Shown here: piece after piece, positions 44,880-53,021 of the stretch
How the letters are laid out: each line of letters opens with the position of its first letter
Position numbering within the stretch: the first letter of the stretch is position 1
Source of the DNA: Sphingomonas montana
Lineage (GTDB): Bacteria; Pseudomonadota; Alphaproteobacteria; Sphingomonadales; Sphingomonadaceae
Direction: 5' to 3'
NCBI RefSeq assembly: GCF_001956315.1
Contig: NZ_MOLY01000042.1
Coordinates: 62,001-126,000 of the forward strand
DNA length: 64,000 nt
The notes under the pieces: generated by a model
Told to the model about the DNA's origin: nothing
Databases searched by the model: none
The model's input: the letters and a program-made list of their open reading frames with translations, nothing else
Program-made: the position numbers and the translations under genes

Positions 44880-45555
44880 TCTGACTGGCGAACTGCGGGT
44901 AACCGGAGGGTCGCGGCCGGCATGGTGGCAAACCTGATTTGGGTCTTGTGCGCCAAATTCCGGTCTTGATAACCTTCGTCGTGCCGATCGAAGGCGGATC
45001 GGTGCGGCGTCCGGTAAGGATAGGCCGCCTGGCGGGGGCCTCCTATCCTCGGACCGCTCCCTTCCGTTCGGCTATGGGTTGTGCCGCGCTGGCGTCTCGC
45101 ATGCCGGCGCTAGAGCGGGATGGGATCAAGTTCGCAGACTTGCTCTGTCTGTTCCCGGACACAACATCGCGGCGAAAGCGGGATCTCCCTTCGGCTGAAG
45201 AGGGGCGCTTCATCGGAGGAAAATCCCCGCCTGCGCCGGGGTGATGATGATGGATTAGCAGAATTGCTGAATCCTCAACCCTGATGCGCCAGTATCGTTC
45301 GGGCACTTGGCAGGTGACCGCTGCGTCAGGATTGCGCATCTTTCACCAGAGTTACGTTCGTTTTCCGTCGGGTTTCGGCCAGGAGCCGTCGTGAGCTTGT
45401 CGAGGGGCAGGTCGTGACGTCAGCGCCCAGCATCACGCGTTTTCAAAATTCGTCCAAGAGGGCCGGGCGACGCTGTGGAGGTCTCCCGACCATGCCTTCG
45501 CATTCAGACAGGCGATCGGCCTGCTGCGGATCGTTCAGTCGAGTATCACCCCGCG
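44880..45555. other. Intergenic region between convergent genes
   Basis: About 675 bases with no convincing gene on either strand. It contains the short palindrome CCCCGCCTGCGCCGGGG at 45225-45241 (related to 26440-26457) and a run of weak frames. It separates the plus-strand wzc run from the minus-strand OPX/barrel pair. Confidence 0.5.
45225..45241. repeat. Short palindromic element
   Basis: CCCCG and CGGGG arms around CCTGCGC. Same core as 26440-26457. Confidence 0.5.
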
Positions 45556-46965
45556 CTAGAGATGATAGCGGACGCCGACCGAGGCACGGAATGCGTCGAT
45601 CTTCTGGTTCCCGATCAGGATGCGATCGCTCTTGCGCGCAGTATAGTCGAGCGCAGCATCCATGCGGATGCGGCGGTTCACCAGCCAAAGCCCGCCAACG
45701 CCGACATTCCACCGATTCACCGCGGCGTCCTCGTCGACATATTTGCCGTGGACGTAGCGGGCGTTGGCGGAGAGGATGACGTTCCGCAACAGTTCGTGAT
45801 CGACGCGGAGCTGGACTTCGGTGTTGAGCGTGGCGGGGGCAGTGATGAGGCCGACATTCTGGAAATAGCGTCGCGCGGACAACCGGAAGGTCGTCAGTTC
45901 GGAGAAGAGATAATCCAGATTGGCATCGATCGCGAGTGCGCCTTGCGACGGGATCGTAGGATCCTTGAAATTGGCATGAAGGTAGCCGACGCCGAGTCGA
46001 CCGCGGATGAGCGGCGTGATCTCGCTGCGGATGCCGACGAGCCCTTCGACAATATCGGCGTCGCGCGTGATGGGCGGCGCCTGGACACGGTAACGCCGGA
46101 GTTCGCCATTCACTGCCGCATACAGGCGAGGCCCCGAGCCGAACCCGTATGATCCCTCGACCCCGCCGCTGTAGCGGGTGTAATCCCGAAACTGCTGATC
46201 GCTGACGTCACCGGACTGCGTCCGTGCATTCAGGAAATCGAAGCGATCGACAGCCCCCGTCACACCGACCGCGAGCCGCCCGAAATCCTTGCTGAACCCG
46301 GCCGAGGCGCCTGTCAGATCATATCGTACCGGCCGCCGGGTCGTGAGAATTTCGCCGACCGCGCTCCGGTCGACCACCTGACGCGAGTGGGAGACACCGC
46401 CGGTGAGGCTGGCAGTGCGATCGATATCGAACTTGCCAGAGGCGCTCGCGCCATAGGTGAAGGCATCTTCGGTGTCATATTTGGCGTAGGAACGCTGATC
46501 GACATAGCCGTCGACCGCCAGCGCGTGGACCCCCCAGGTGGAACGCAGTGCGCCGCTGGCCCGCAACCGGCCATAGATGTCGCCCCTGCCGTTCGGTTCC
46601 GAATAGACATTGTCTTCATAGCCGACACCAGCCGTCAGTTCAGGGAAGAACAGGAAGCTGCCCGTTCGGACACCGGCCGGATCATATTGCGGACGCCGTC
46701 GCGCCGACACCGTCGTGCCGCGGTCGATACCGTTGGGATCGCCGACGGCGGGAAGTGCCGTCACGTCGCCGGTGGTCGTGCCTGGCAGCCGCAGCGTGGG
46801 ATCCTGACGAACCGAGGCGCCGGGTGTTTCCCTGGCGATGCCGAGCCGGTCGTCCAGAAGCCCGCCCGGCAAGGGATCTATGGACTGCGCGCCCAGCGGC
46901 GACGACAGCAGCGTGGCGCCCATAAGCGACAGCCAGCGCAACTCCGCCCGTCCGATCCGCATCAT
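45556..46965 (-). CDS. Outer-membrane beta-barrel protein of the EPS locus (BBP2-like, GelF/SpsF-like)
   Basis: A 469-residue outer-membrane protein with a signal peptide (residues 1-26) and a Pro/Gly-rich periplasmic linker up to about residue 100. The rest is a large barrel of alternating strands (PELTAGVGYEDNVYSEPNG, GRLGVGYLHANF, RNVILSANARYVHG) ending in GVRYHL. It matches the putative beta-barrel porin 2 type seen in sphingomonad EPS clusters. Likely role: helping polymer cross the outer membrane with the OPX protein just upstream. The first of two adjacent ATGs is used, with a GAGGGGG ribosome binding site. Confidence 0.85.
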   Translation of the reverse strand: MMRIGRAELRWLSLMGATLLSSPLGAQSIDPLPGGLLDDRLGIARETPGASVRQDPTLRLPGTTTGDVTALPAVGDPNGIDRGTTVSARRRPQYDPAGVRTGSFLFFPELTAGVGYEDNVYSEPNGRGDIYGRLRASGALRSTWGVHALAVDGYVDQRSYAKYDTEDAFTYGASASGKFDIDRTASLTGGVSHSRQVVDRSAVGEILTTRRPVRYDLTGASAGFSKDFGRLAVGVTGAVDRFDFLNARTQSGDVSDQQFRDYTRYSGGVEGSYGFGSGPRLYAAVNGELRRYRVQAPPITRDADIVEGLVGIRSEITPLIRGRLGVGYLHANFKDPTIPSQGALAIDANLDYLFSELTTFRLSARRYFQNVGLITAPATLNTEVQLRVDHELLRNVILSANARYVHGKYVDEDAAVNRWNVGVGGLWLVNRRIRMDAALDYTARKSDRILIGNQKIDAFRASVGVRYHL

Positions 46966-46999
46966 CGATCCATTCCCCCTCGTCACTGCGTCGTCGCGA

Positions 47000-47593
47000 T
47001 CAGAAATGCCGTTCACCGACACGAACGACATCGCCGGGCAGGATCGGAATGTTCGCGTTGGCCGAGACGGACCGCTCGACCGGATCGCCCACACGCTGGA
47101 TGAAGACGGTCTTCTTGTTGGCGCGATAGGTGAACCCGCCGGCGGCGGCGATCGCACTGATCAGCGTCATGCCTTCGGTCGTGGGATAGCCGCCGGGCTT
47201 CTGGATCTCGCCCGTGATGTAATAGGGGCGGAAGCCGAAAACCTCGACCGCGATCCGGGGGTTGCGAAGATAGCCCGCGCCGTAGCGCTGGACCAGCAGC
47301 GCCTCGAGCTCGCGTGCGGTCTTCCCGGTGACGGCGACGTCGCCGATCAGTGGCATCGCCACGGAACCGGCACCGGAAACCTGATATTCGCCGCTGAGTG
47401 CGGCTTCGCCGAAGACGTTGATCCGCAGCTTGTCGCCAAGCCCCAGCCGGTAGACATTGTCCTGCCGGGCCGATGCGCGCGCGTCCACCGGCAGCGGCGG
47501 GGGGGTGGGGCCGGCGCAACCGGCGGTCGCGAGCGCAACGAGCAGTGCCAGACTGACGATGCCGGACGGTTTCGTGCGAAGCATATCGAGCAT
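47000..47593 (-). CDS. OPX-family polysaccharide export lipoprotein (Wza/GelD-like)
   Basis: A 197-residue periplasmic/outer-membrane lipoprotein. The lipobox ATAGC gives an acylated Cys near residue 26. The export domain reads YRLGLGDKLRINVFGEAALSGEYQV, and an SLBB-like domain follows (PRIAVEVFGFRPYYITGEIQKPG). Short compared with E. coli Wza, it lacks the extra outer-membrane helix domain, so a separate barrel (45556-46965) may complete the pore. Divergent from the glycosyltransferase gene. Confidence 0.92.
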   Translation of the reverse strand: MLDMLRTKPSGIVSLALLVALATAGCAGPTPPPLPVDARASARQDNVYRLGLGDKLRINVFGEAALSGEYQVSGAGSVAMPLIGDVAVTGKTARELEALLVQRYGAGYLRNPRIAVEVFGFRPYYITGEIQKPGGYPTTEGMTLISAIAAAGGFTYRANKKTVFIQRVGDPVERSVSANANIPILPGDVVRVGERHF

Positions 47594-47786
47594 CTTCCCT
47601 GAGCCTCTGAATGGATCTTTCGATCGGCATACCGTTCCGCAGGAACGATGGCTAGCGCGGACAATCGTCCGCAGCAATCGCCCGGTTCGCGATCGACGGG
47701 GCCATGCCGTGCTTGGGGCGTGCGGCGGCGTTGCAGCCGGAAGACGGGTGGGATACTGCCCCCCGGGATAGACGGGGGGCGACCTG

Positions 47787-48908
47787 ATGCGACGCAAGGT
47801 CATGTTCGTCATCAATTCGCTGACCGGTGGCGGGGCCGAGCGGGTGATGGCGACGCTGATGCACGGATCCGCGGCGCTGGCCGAGCGCCACGATATCGTG
47901 CTGGTGCTGCTCGATCGTGACGAGGATGCCTATGCTCTGCCCGGCTGGCTTCGGACGATCCGGCTCGACTGCCGGCACTCGCTGGCGCGCAGTCTGACGC
48001 AGTTGTGGCGCACCGTCGCGGTGGAGCGGCCGGACGTCGCCGTGGGGTTCCTGACCCGCGCCAACGTCGTCACGGCCGCGGTGATGGCTGCGCGGCGGCG
48101 GCCGTTCCTGTTGAGCGAGCGCGTCAATACCAGCGCGCATCTGGGCGCGGGCCGTGCGGCGGCGGCCAGCCGGCTGCTGGTGCGTGCGACCTATCGCCAC
48201 GCGACGGAAATATTGGCGGTATCGGAAGGGGTGGCCGATACGCTGGTCAGCGATTTCGGCGTGTCGCGCACGCGGGTGACCGCGATCCCCAACCCGATCG
48301 ATACCGACATCATCGAGGCGCGGGCCGCGGAACCGTCCGCCGTCCCGGTGACCGGTCCGTATATCGCCGCGATGGGGCGGCTGGTGCCGAACAAGAATTT
48401 CGCTCTGGCGATCGAGGCGTTCGCGGTGTCGGGCATCGCCGGACGGCTGGTTATCATGGGGCAGGGGCCGGAAGAGGCGGCGTTGCGCGCGCTGGGCCAG
48501 CGGCTCGGGCTGGGCGACCGGCTCGTCCTGCCGGGATTCGTGGCGAATCCGCATGCCGTCATCGCCCGGGCCGACGCGGTGGTCCTGAGTTCGAACGCGG
48601 AAGGGTTTCCCAACGCGCTCGTCGAATCGCTCGCGGCCGGAACGCCCGTGGTCGCGACCGATTGCCCGTCCGGCCCCGCCGAGGTGCTGGACGTGCGGAT
48701 CGGCGCGGACGGCGGACCCGTGGCGGGCCGCGGCGGATATCTGGTCCCGATGAACGCGGTGACGCCGATGGCCGAGGCGTTGCGCGCCGTCGTCGAACCC
48801 GCCCGGCGCGCGGCGCTGATCGAAGCGGGGCGGGCCCGGGTCCGAGACTATTCCGTCGCCCGCGGTGTCGAGCGGTACTGGGCGCGAATCGAGGCGGCGT
48901 TGCGCTGA
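47787..48908 (+). CDS. GT4-family glycosyltransferase
   Basis: A 373-residue GT-B enzyme that adds a sugar from a nucleotide donor to a lipid-linked oligosaccharide. The N-terminal domain starts VMFVINSLTGGGAERVM. The C-terminal nucleotide-binding domain has AAMGRLVPNKNF and the E-x7-E motif EGFPNALVE near residue 275, then SLAAGTPVVATD. Sugar and linkage cannot be told. Its stop overlaps the next ATG by one base (TGATG). Confidence 0.92.
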   Translation: MRRKVMFVINSLTGGGAERVMATLMHGSAALAERHDIVLVLLDRDEDAYALPGWLRTIRLDCRHSLARSLTQLWRTVAVERPDVAVGFLTRANVVTAAVMAARRRPFLLSERVNTSAHLGAGRAAAASRLLVRATYRHATEILAVSEGVADTLVSDFGVSRTRVTAIPNPIDTDIIEARAAEPSAVPVTGPYIAAMGRLVPNKNFALAIEAFAVSGIAGRLVIMGQGPEEAALRALGQRLGLGDRLVLPGFVANPHAVIARADAVVLSSNAEGFPNALVESLAAGTPVVATDCPSGPAEVLDVRIGADGGPVAGRGGYLVPMNAVTPMAEALRAVVEPARRAALIEAGRARVRDYSVARGVERYWARIEAALR

Positions 48909-49852
48909 TGCGCCGCGGATTGGGGTGGCTGTTTGCGATCACGGCGCTGACCATCGCGCTGGGACCGTGGATCGGCGTGGCCGTTCCGTCCCTGGACCGT
49001 CTTGCCGTGGCCCTGCCGGCGGCACCGCTGCTGGCGATCGCGGCGCTTCTGTGCCGCCGCACCGTGAAACTGGTGCTGATCGCCGGTGCGGCGTTGTGCG
49101 TTTCCGGCGTGCCGCTGGTCCGCGAAGCCTGGCCGGCGACGGTCGGGGACGAAGCGCCGGCGGGCAGCGCACGGCTGGTCGTGGTGAGCCATAATGTGGC
49201 GGATGCGAATGTCGATCCGGCCCGGACGTCGCGAAGCCTGATCGCCACCGACGCCGACATCCTGTTGCTGCAGGAGGTCGACGGACGGTTTCGCCCGGAA
49301 CTCCAGCGCCTGCGGCGGCGGTTCCCGTTCGGCAGCGATTGCCGGAAACGCTGTTCGGTCGCCATCCTGTCGCGGCTGCCGATGGGGCGGGTACGCTACC
49401 GGTTCCGCGACGCCGCCAATAGGCCGGTCGGGCCGCCGCTGGTGCAGGGCGTCGTCACGATCGCCGGCCGGCGGGTGACGATCGTCTCGATCCATCTCAC
49501 CCGCGGGAGCGACGCCGCGACCCGCGCGGGCCAACGCGCCGCGCTGGCCGACGCGGTGCGCGGCGTGCCCGATCCCGCGCTCATTCTCGGCGGGGACTTC
49601 AACCTGGTCCCGTATCAGGCAAGCTTCCGTCGGCTCGGCGACGACCTGCAACCGCTGGTGCGCGCGGATCGTGGCCTGTTCACGTTTCCGGCCCGTTGGG
49701 ACACGCGACCGGTCCCGTGGCCGCTGGTCGATATCGACCATGTGTTCGCCGGTCCCGCATGGATCGTTGCAGCGGCGCGACGGCTTCCGAAAACCGGATC
49801 CGATCATTATCCAATTCGTGTAGATTTGGTATTGCGCCCCTCTGCGCTGTGA
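48908..49852 (+). CDS. Membrane-anchored endonuclease/exonuclease/phosphatase-family protein
   Basis: A 314-residue EEP-fold enzyme. Three hydrophobic segments (about residues 7-90) precede the catalytic domain. The active-site set is intact: SHNVADANVD, LLLQEVD, SIHLTRG, LGGDFNLVP and GSDHYPI. Relatives include phosphatases and phosphodiesterases as well as nucleases. Facing the periplasm next to a glycosyltransferase, it could act on a sugar phosphate or lipid carrier, but the substrate is unknown. Confidence 0.88.
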   Translation: MRRGLGWLFAITALTIALGPWIGVAVPSLDRLAVALPAAPLLAIAALLCRRTVKLVLIAGAALCVSGVPLVREAWPATVGDEAPAGSARLVVVSHNVADANVDPARTSRSLIATDADILLLQEVDGRFRPELQRLRRRFPFGSDCRKRCSVAILSRLPMGRVRYRFRDAANRPVGPPLVQGVVTIAGRRVTIVSIHLTRGSDAATRAGQRAALADAVRGVPDPALILGGDFNLVPYQASFRRLGDDLQPLVRADRGLFTFPARWDTRPVPWPLVDIDHVFAGPAWIVAAARRLPKTGSDHYPIRVDLVLRPSAL

Positions 49853-49904
49853 TAGCGAAACAGGCCATGGGCTGCCGCTGGTCGGCATGGGGGGCGAATC
49901 GATC

Positions 49905-51527
49905 ATGAGGAAGTTCGGAACAGTGCGCGCGTCGGTCGCGCTGGGGTACATCCTGGCGGGCGGGTGCGGACCGGCGGGCGCCGAAACGCTCGGCGCGGCG
50001 ATCGCCGATGCCTATCGCAACAATCCGCGGTTGCAGGCGCAACGGGCGCAGTTGCGCGTGCTGGACGAAAGTGTGATCCAGGCAGGCGCACCGTACCGGC
50101 TGGCGATGAACATTTCGGGCAATCTTTCCTACACGGAACAGCGCCAGCGCGATGCGCTCGACCGGTTCGTATCGATCGACAACAAGAATTTCGGGATCGC
50201 CCTGACCGCGTCGCAGATCCTGTTCAACGGCGGGCGGACCGCATCGCAGGTGTCCGCCGCGGAAGCCGATGTCCTGGCCGGGCGCGAGCAGTTGCGCGAG
50301 GCGGAGAACCAGATCCTGCTGGAGGTCGTTGACAGCTATGTCTCGGTGCGGCGCGACGCCGAACTGATCGCGATCCAGCGCCGGTCGGTCGCGTCCTACG
50401 AGCGGCAGGTCGAGCAGGCGCGTGTGCGCGAGCGCGGCGGCGACCTGACGCGGACCGACATCGCGCAGGCGGAGGCGCAGCTCCAGATCATCCGGACGCA
50501 GCTGGCGCAGGCCGAGGCTAATCTAGAGCAGAGCCGGGCGCGGTTCGCGACGGTGGTCGGGCGCAACCCGACCGTGCTGGAACAGGAGCCGCCGCTGCCC
50601 GGCATGCCGGTCAGCATCAACGCCGCCTATCTGGCGGCCGAGACGGAAAGCCCGACGCTGTTCCAGGCCATCCTGTCGGAACGCGCCGGACGGTCCCGCG
50701 TGGCGGCCGCCCGTGCGGAGCGGCGGCCGATCGTGACGGCGCAGGGCAGCTACGGCTATGTCAGCCCCTTTTCCTACCGCACGCGCGATCTTGGTCGCGG
50801 ATATAGCGGCGACCTGACGCTGACGGTTCCGCTGCTGACGCGGGGCGTGGTCGATTCGCAGGTCCGGCAGGCGATCGCGAATCGGCAGTCGCTGACGTTC
50901 CAGATCGAGGATACGCGGCGAGTTGTCGATCAGACATTGCTGAACGCCTGGAACCAGTCGATCGCGGCGCGTGACCAGCTGGCGGCGGGCGAGGCGGGCG
51001 TTCTGGCGGCGCAGGCGGCGCTCGACGGCGTGCGGCGCGGATTTTCCGAGGGGTTCCGCTCGAACTTCGAGGTGCTCGATTCCGAGCAGCGGCTGCTGAC
51101 GGCGCAGCTGATCGTCGCGAATGCGCGCTACAACCGCTATGCCGGGCAGGCGAACCTGTTGGCGACGCTGGGTCGCCTGGAAGCGGCGGCGGTGCAGCAG
51201 GCGGTCGCCGCCTATGACGCGACCGCCAATCTGGACCGTCAGCGGCGCCGGCAATTCGGACCGTTCCAGGTGGTGCTGCAACCGCTCGACAAGCTGGGCC
51301 ATCCGAGCGGGCGGAGCGACGCTGCACCCGACACGGCGCGCGTGACGGACAGCACCTTCAAGCCGGCGATCGTGCCCGCTCCGGAAGGTCCGCTGGCGCG
51401 CGGGGTTCCGGCCAGCGGCGCGGCACCGGGCGCTACGCCGCCGCTCGATACGCGCGACGGGTTGACCGTGCTGCCGCCGGCATCCCGCGCGGCGCGACCG
51501 GCGGACGCCGTCATTCCGAACAGCTGA
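49905..51527 (+). CDS. TolC-family outer-membrane channel
   Basis: A 540-residue outer-membrane efflux/secretion channel with a signal peptide (residues 1-30). The repeated TolC features are present: ETLGAAIADAYRNNPRLQAQRAQL, the alpha-helical hairpins with GDLTRTDIAQAEAQL, and the second half with EGFRSNFEVLDSEQRLL. A C-terminal tail of about 100 residues is Pro/Ala-rich and disordered. With the ABC exporter and adaptor at 39456-42700 it would complete a type I secretion machine. The start is the Met at 49905, which gives a proper signal peptide. Confidence 0.92.
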   Translation: MRKFGTVRASVALGYILAGGCGPAGAETLGAAIADAYRNNPRLQAQRAQLRVLDESVIQAGAPYRLAMNISGNLSYTEQRQRDALDRFVSIDNKNFGIALTASQILFNGGRTASQVSAAEADVLAGREQLREAENQILLEVVDSYVSVRRDAELIAIQRRSVASYERQVEQARVRERGGDLTRTDIAQAEAQLQIIRTQLAQAEANLEQSRARFATVVGRNPTVLEQEPPLPGMPVSINAAYLAAETESPTLFQAILSERAGRSRVAAARAERRPIVTAQGSYGYVSPFSYRTRDLGRGYSGDLTLTVPLLTRGVVDSQVRQAIANRQSLTFQIEDTRRVVDQTLLNAWNQSIAARDQLAAGEAGVLAAQAALDGVRRGFSEGFRSNFEVLDSEQRLLTAQLIVANARYNRYAGQANLLATLGRLEAAAVQQAVAAYDATANLDRQRRRQFGPFQVVLQPLDKLGHPSGRSDAAPDTARVTDSTFKPAIVPAPEGPLARGVPASGAAPGATPPLDTRDGLTVLPPASRAARPADAVIPNS

Positions 51528-51557
51528 CCCCGCCGCGCCGGACGGGACCGCGCCGGA

Positions 51558-52643
51558 TCAGGGCATCAGGTGCGGTTTCGCGCGGTCGCGCCGGCGGGTT
51601 TCGACCCGCATCAGCGGCTGTTCCACATATCGGTAGGACAACTGCGCGACGACCAGCGAAACGCCGAAGATGCCGACGATCGCCAGTGCGCCCAGCACCG
51701 AATCCACGCCGATCGACAGCCGGTTCAGCACGGCCCACGCGGTGCCGACGACGAACATGTGGCTGAGATATAGCGAGTAGGAGATGTCGCCCAGCCATTG
51801 CGGCACGCGGAAGCGCGCCAGCATGTCCTCGAACAACAGCACCGCCGCGCCGATCAGGGTGGCCGCGACCGACATCAGCAGATGGCCGTCCAGTCGGCGT
51901 ACCGTCCAGAACTCGATCCGATAGAAGGCCAGCGTCGCGACGATCGCAGCCGTCAGAACCAGCCAGGCGGCAGGACGCGGCACCCGTGCGATCAGGCCCG
52001 TCTGCCACAGGACGGCCAGCCAGACGCCGGAGATGAACGGCAGCAGGTTGAGGTTCGCGTAGAAGGCGAGGATGCCGGACGACGGCGCCACGAAGACGGA
52101 CAGCAGAACCAGCAGGCCCATCACGACGCTGAGCACGATGGCGCGCTGCAGCATGGATCGGCACCAGAAGAGCGCCGCGACGACGAGATAGAAGAACATC
52201 TCGTAGTTCAGCGTCCAGCCCAGCTTGAACAGCGGGCGCCAGTCGATCGTGCCTGGTAGCGCCGCCGGGATGAACAGCAGCGACTTCACGAAATAATCGA
52301 AAGCGAACGCCGTCGTCTTGAACGCGCCCGGGGTCGCCAGCGCGGCGGCCGCGACGATCAGCGTGAGGCCCCAGTAGAGCGGGGCAACGCGCCAGATGCG
52401 GCGCATCATGAAGCGCCCCGGCCGAAACGGCCGGTCGCCCGCGACATAGGCGATCACGAAGCCGCTGATGACGAAGAAGATGTCCACACCGAACCGCCCG
52501 GTCAGCGTGATCGGATCAGCCGAACGCCCGGGTGCATGCTCGATCGCGTGCGCCAGGACGACCATTGCGGCCGCCAGACCGCGCAGCGCCTGCAGCGAAC
52601 GAACCCGTCCCGTGGGTGGAGCATGCGCTGTCCGAATCGTCAT
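51558..52643 (-). CDS. Acyltransferase 3 family membrane protein
   Basis: A 361-residue integral membrane acyltransferase with about ten helices. The catalytic His region is LQALRGLAAAMVVLAHAIEH near the N-terminus. Downstream segments FGVDIFFVISGFVIAY, LYWGLTLIVAAAAL and SYSLYLSHMFVVG are characteristic. It O-acylates extracytoplasmic sugars, here presumably the EPS. An in-frame GTG one codon upstream of the ATG is also possible. It converges with the TolC-like gene. Confidence 0.92.
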   Translation of the reverse strand: MTIRTAHAPPTGRVRSLQALRGLAAAMVVLAHAIEHAPGRSADPITLTGRFGVDIFFVISGFVIAYVAGDRPFRPGRFMMRRIWRVAPLYWGLTLIVAAAALATPGAFKTTAFAFDYFVKSLLFIPAALPGTIDWRPLFKLGWTLNYEMFFYLVVAALFWCRSMLQRAIVLSVVMGLLVLLSVFVAPSSGILAFYANLNLLPFISGVWLAVLWQTGLIARVPRPAAWLVLTAAIVATLAFYRIEFWTVRRLDGHLLMSVAATLIGAAVLLFEDMLARFRVPQWLGDISYSLYLSHMFVVGTAWAVLNRLSIGVDSVLGALAIVGIFGVSLVVAQLSYRYVEQPLMRVETRRRDRAKPHLMP

Positions 52644-52646
52644 CAC

Positions 52647-53021
52647 GGCTAACTCCCGGCGGATGGGACCATTCCGCCCTCCATCGTTCCCCCGTATCGT
52701 TCAGTCGGGTTGCGATGCAATATCCGCAACCGTGATTCAGCAAGCCAGCGTGACCGGGCGTCGGTCCGTCGCGAATATGCGCCCGCAGCATCGGGAGTGC
52801 TTGACCAAAAACATGATTAACAGCAGGCAAATTTTGCGGGAGCGCAGAACGATCTCCGATCGGTCAGGTTCCGCAGGCAACGACGAGGTGGCGAAAAGTC
52901 CGGAGCGGGTGGAGGCGTTGGAAGAAGAGCCACCGCGCTTTTCCCGTATCCGTCGCGGTCCGCCGCGGCGCGCCACATAGCCCAGCAACGGCGTTCGCTC
53001 CGGTCTCACGGGAGTGGATGA
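52647..53021. other. Intergenic region upstream of the repeat-protein genes
   Basis: No credible gene. AT-richer stretch around 52800-52845. It probably holds the promoters of the divergent acyltransferase and the plus-strand repeat protein. A GGGAG ribosome binding site precedes the ATG at 53022. Confidence 0.5.

Noticed and set aside
45043-45339. Minus-strand 98-codon frame in the gap after wzc
   Set aside because: Low-complexity charged translation across a palindromic repeat; no ribosome binding site.
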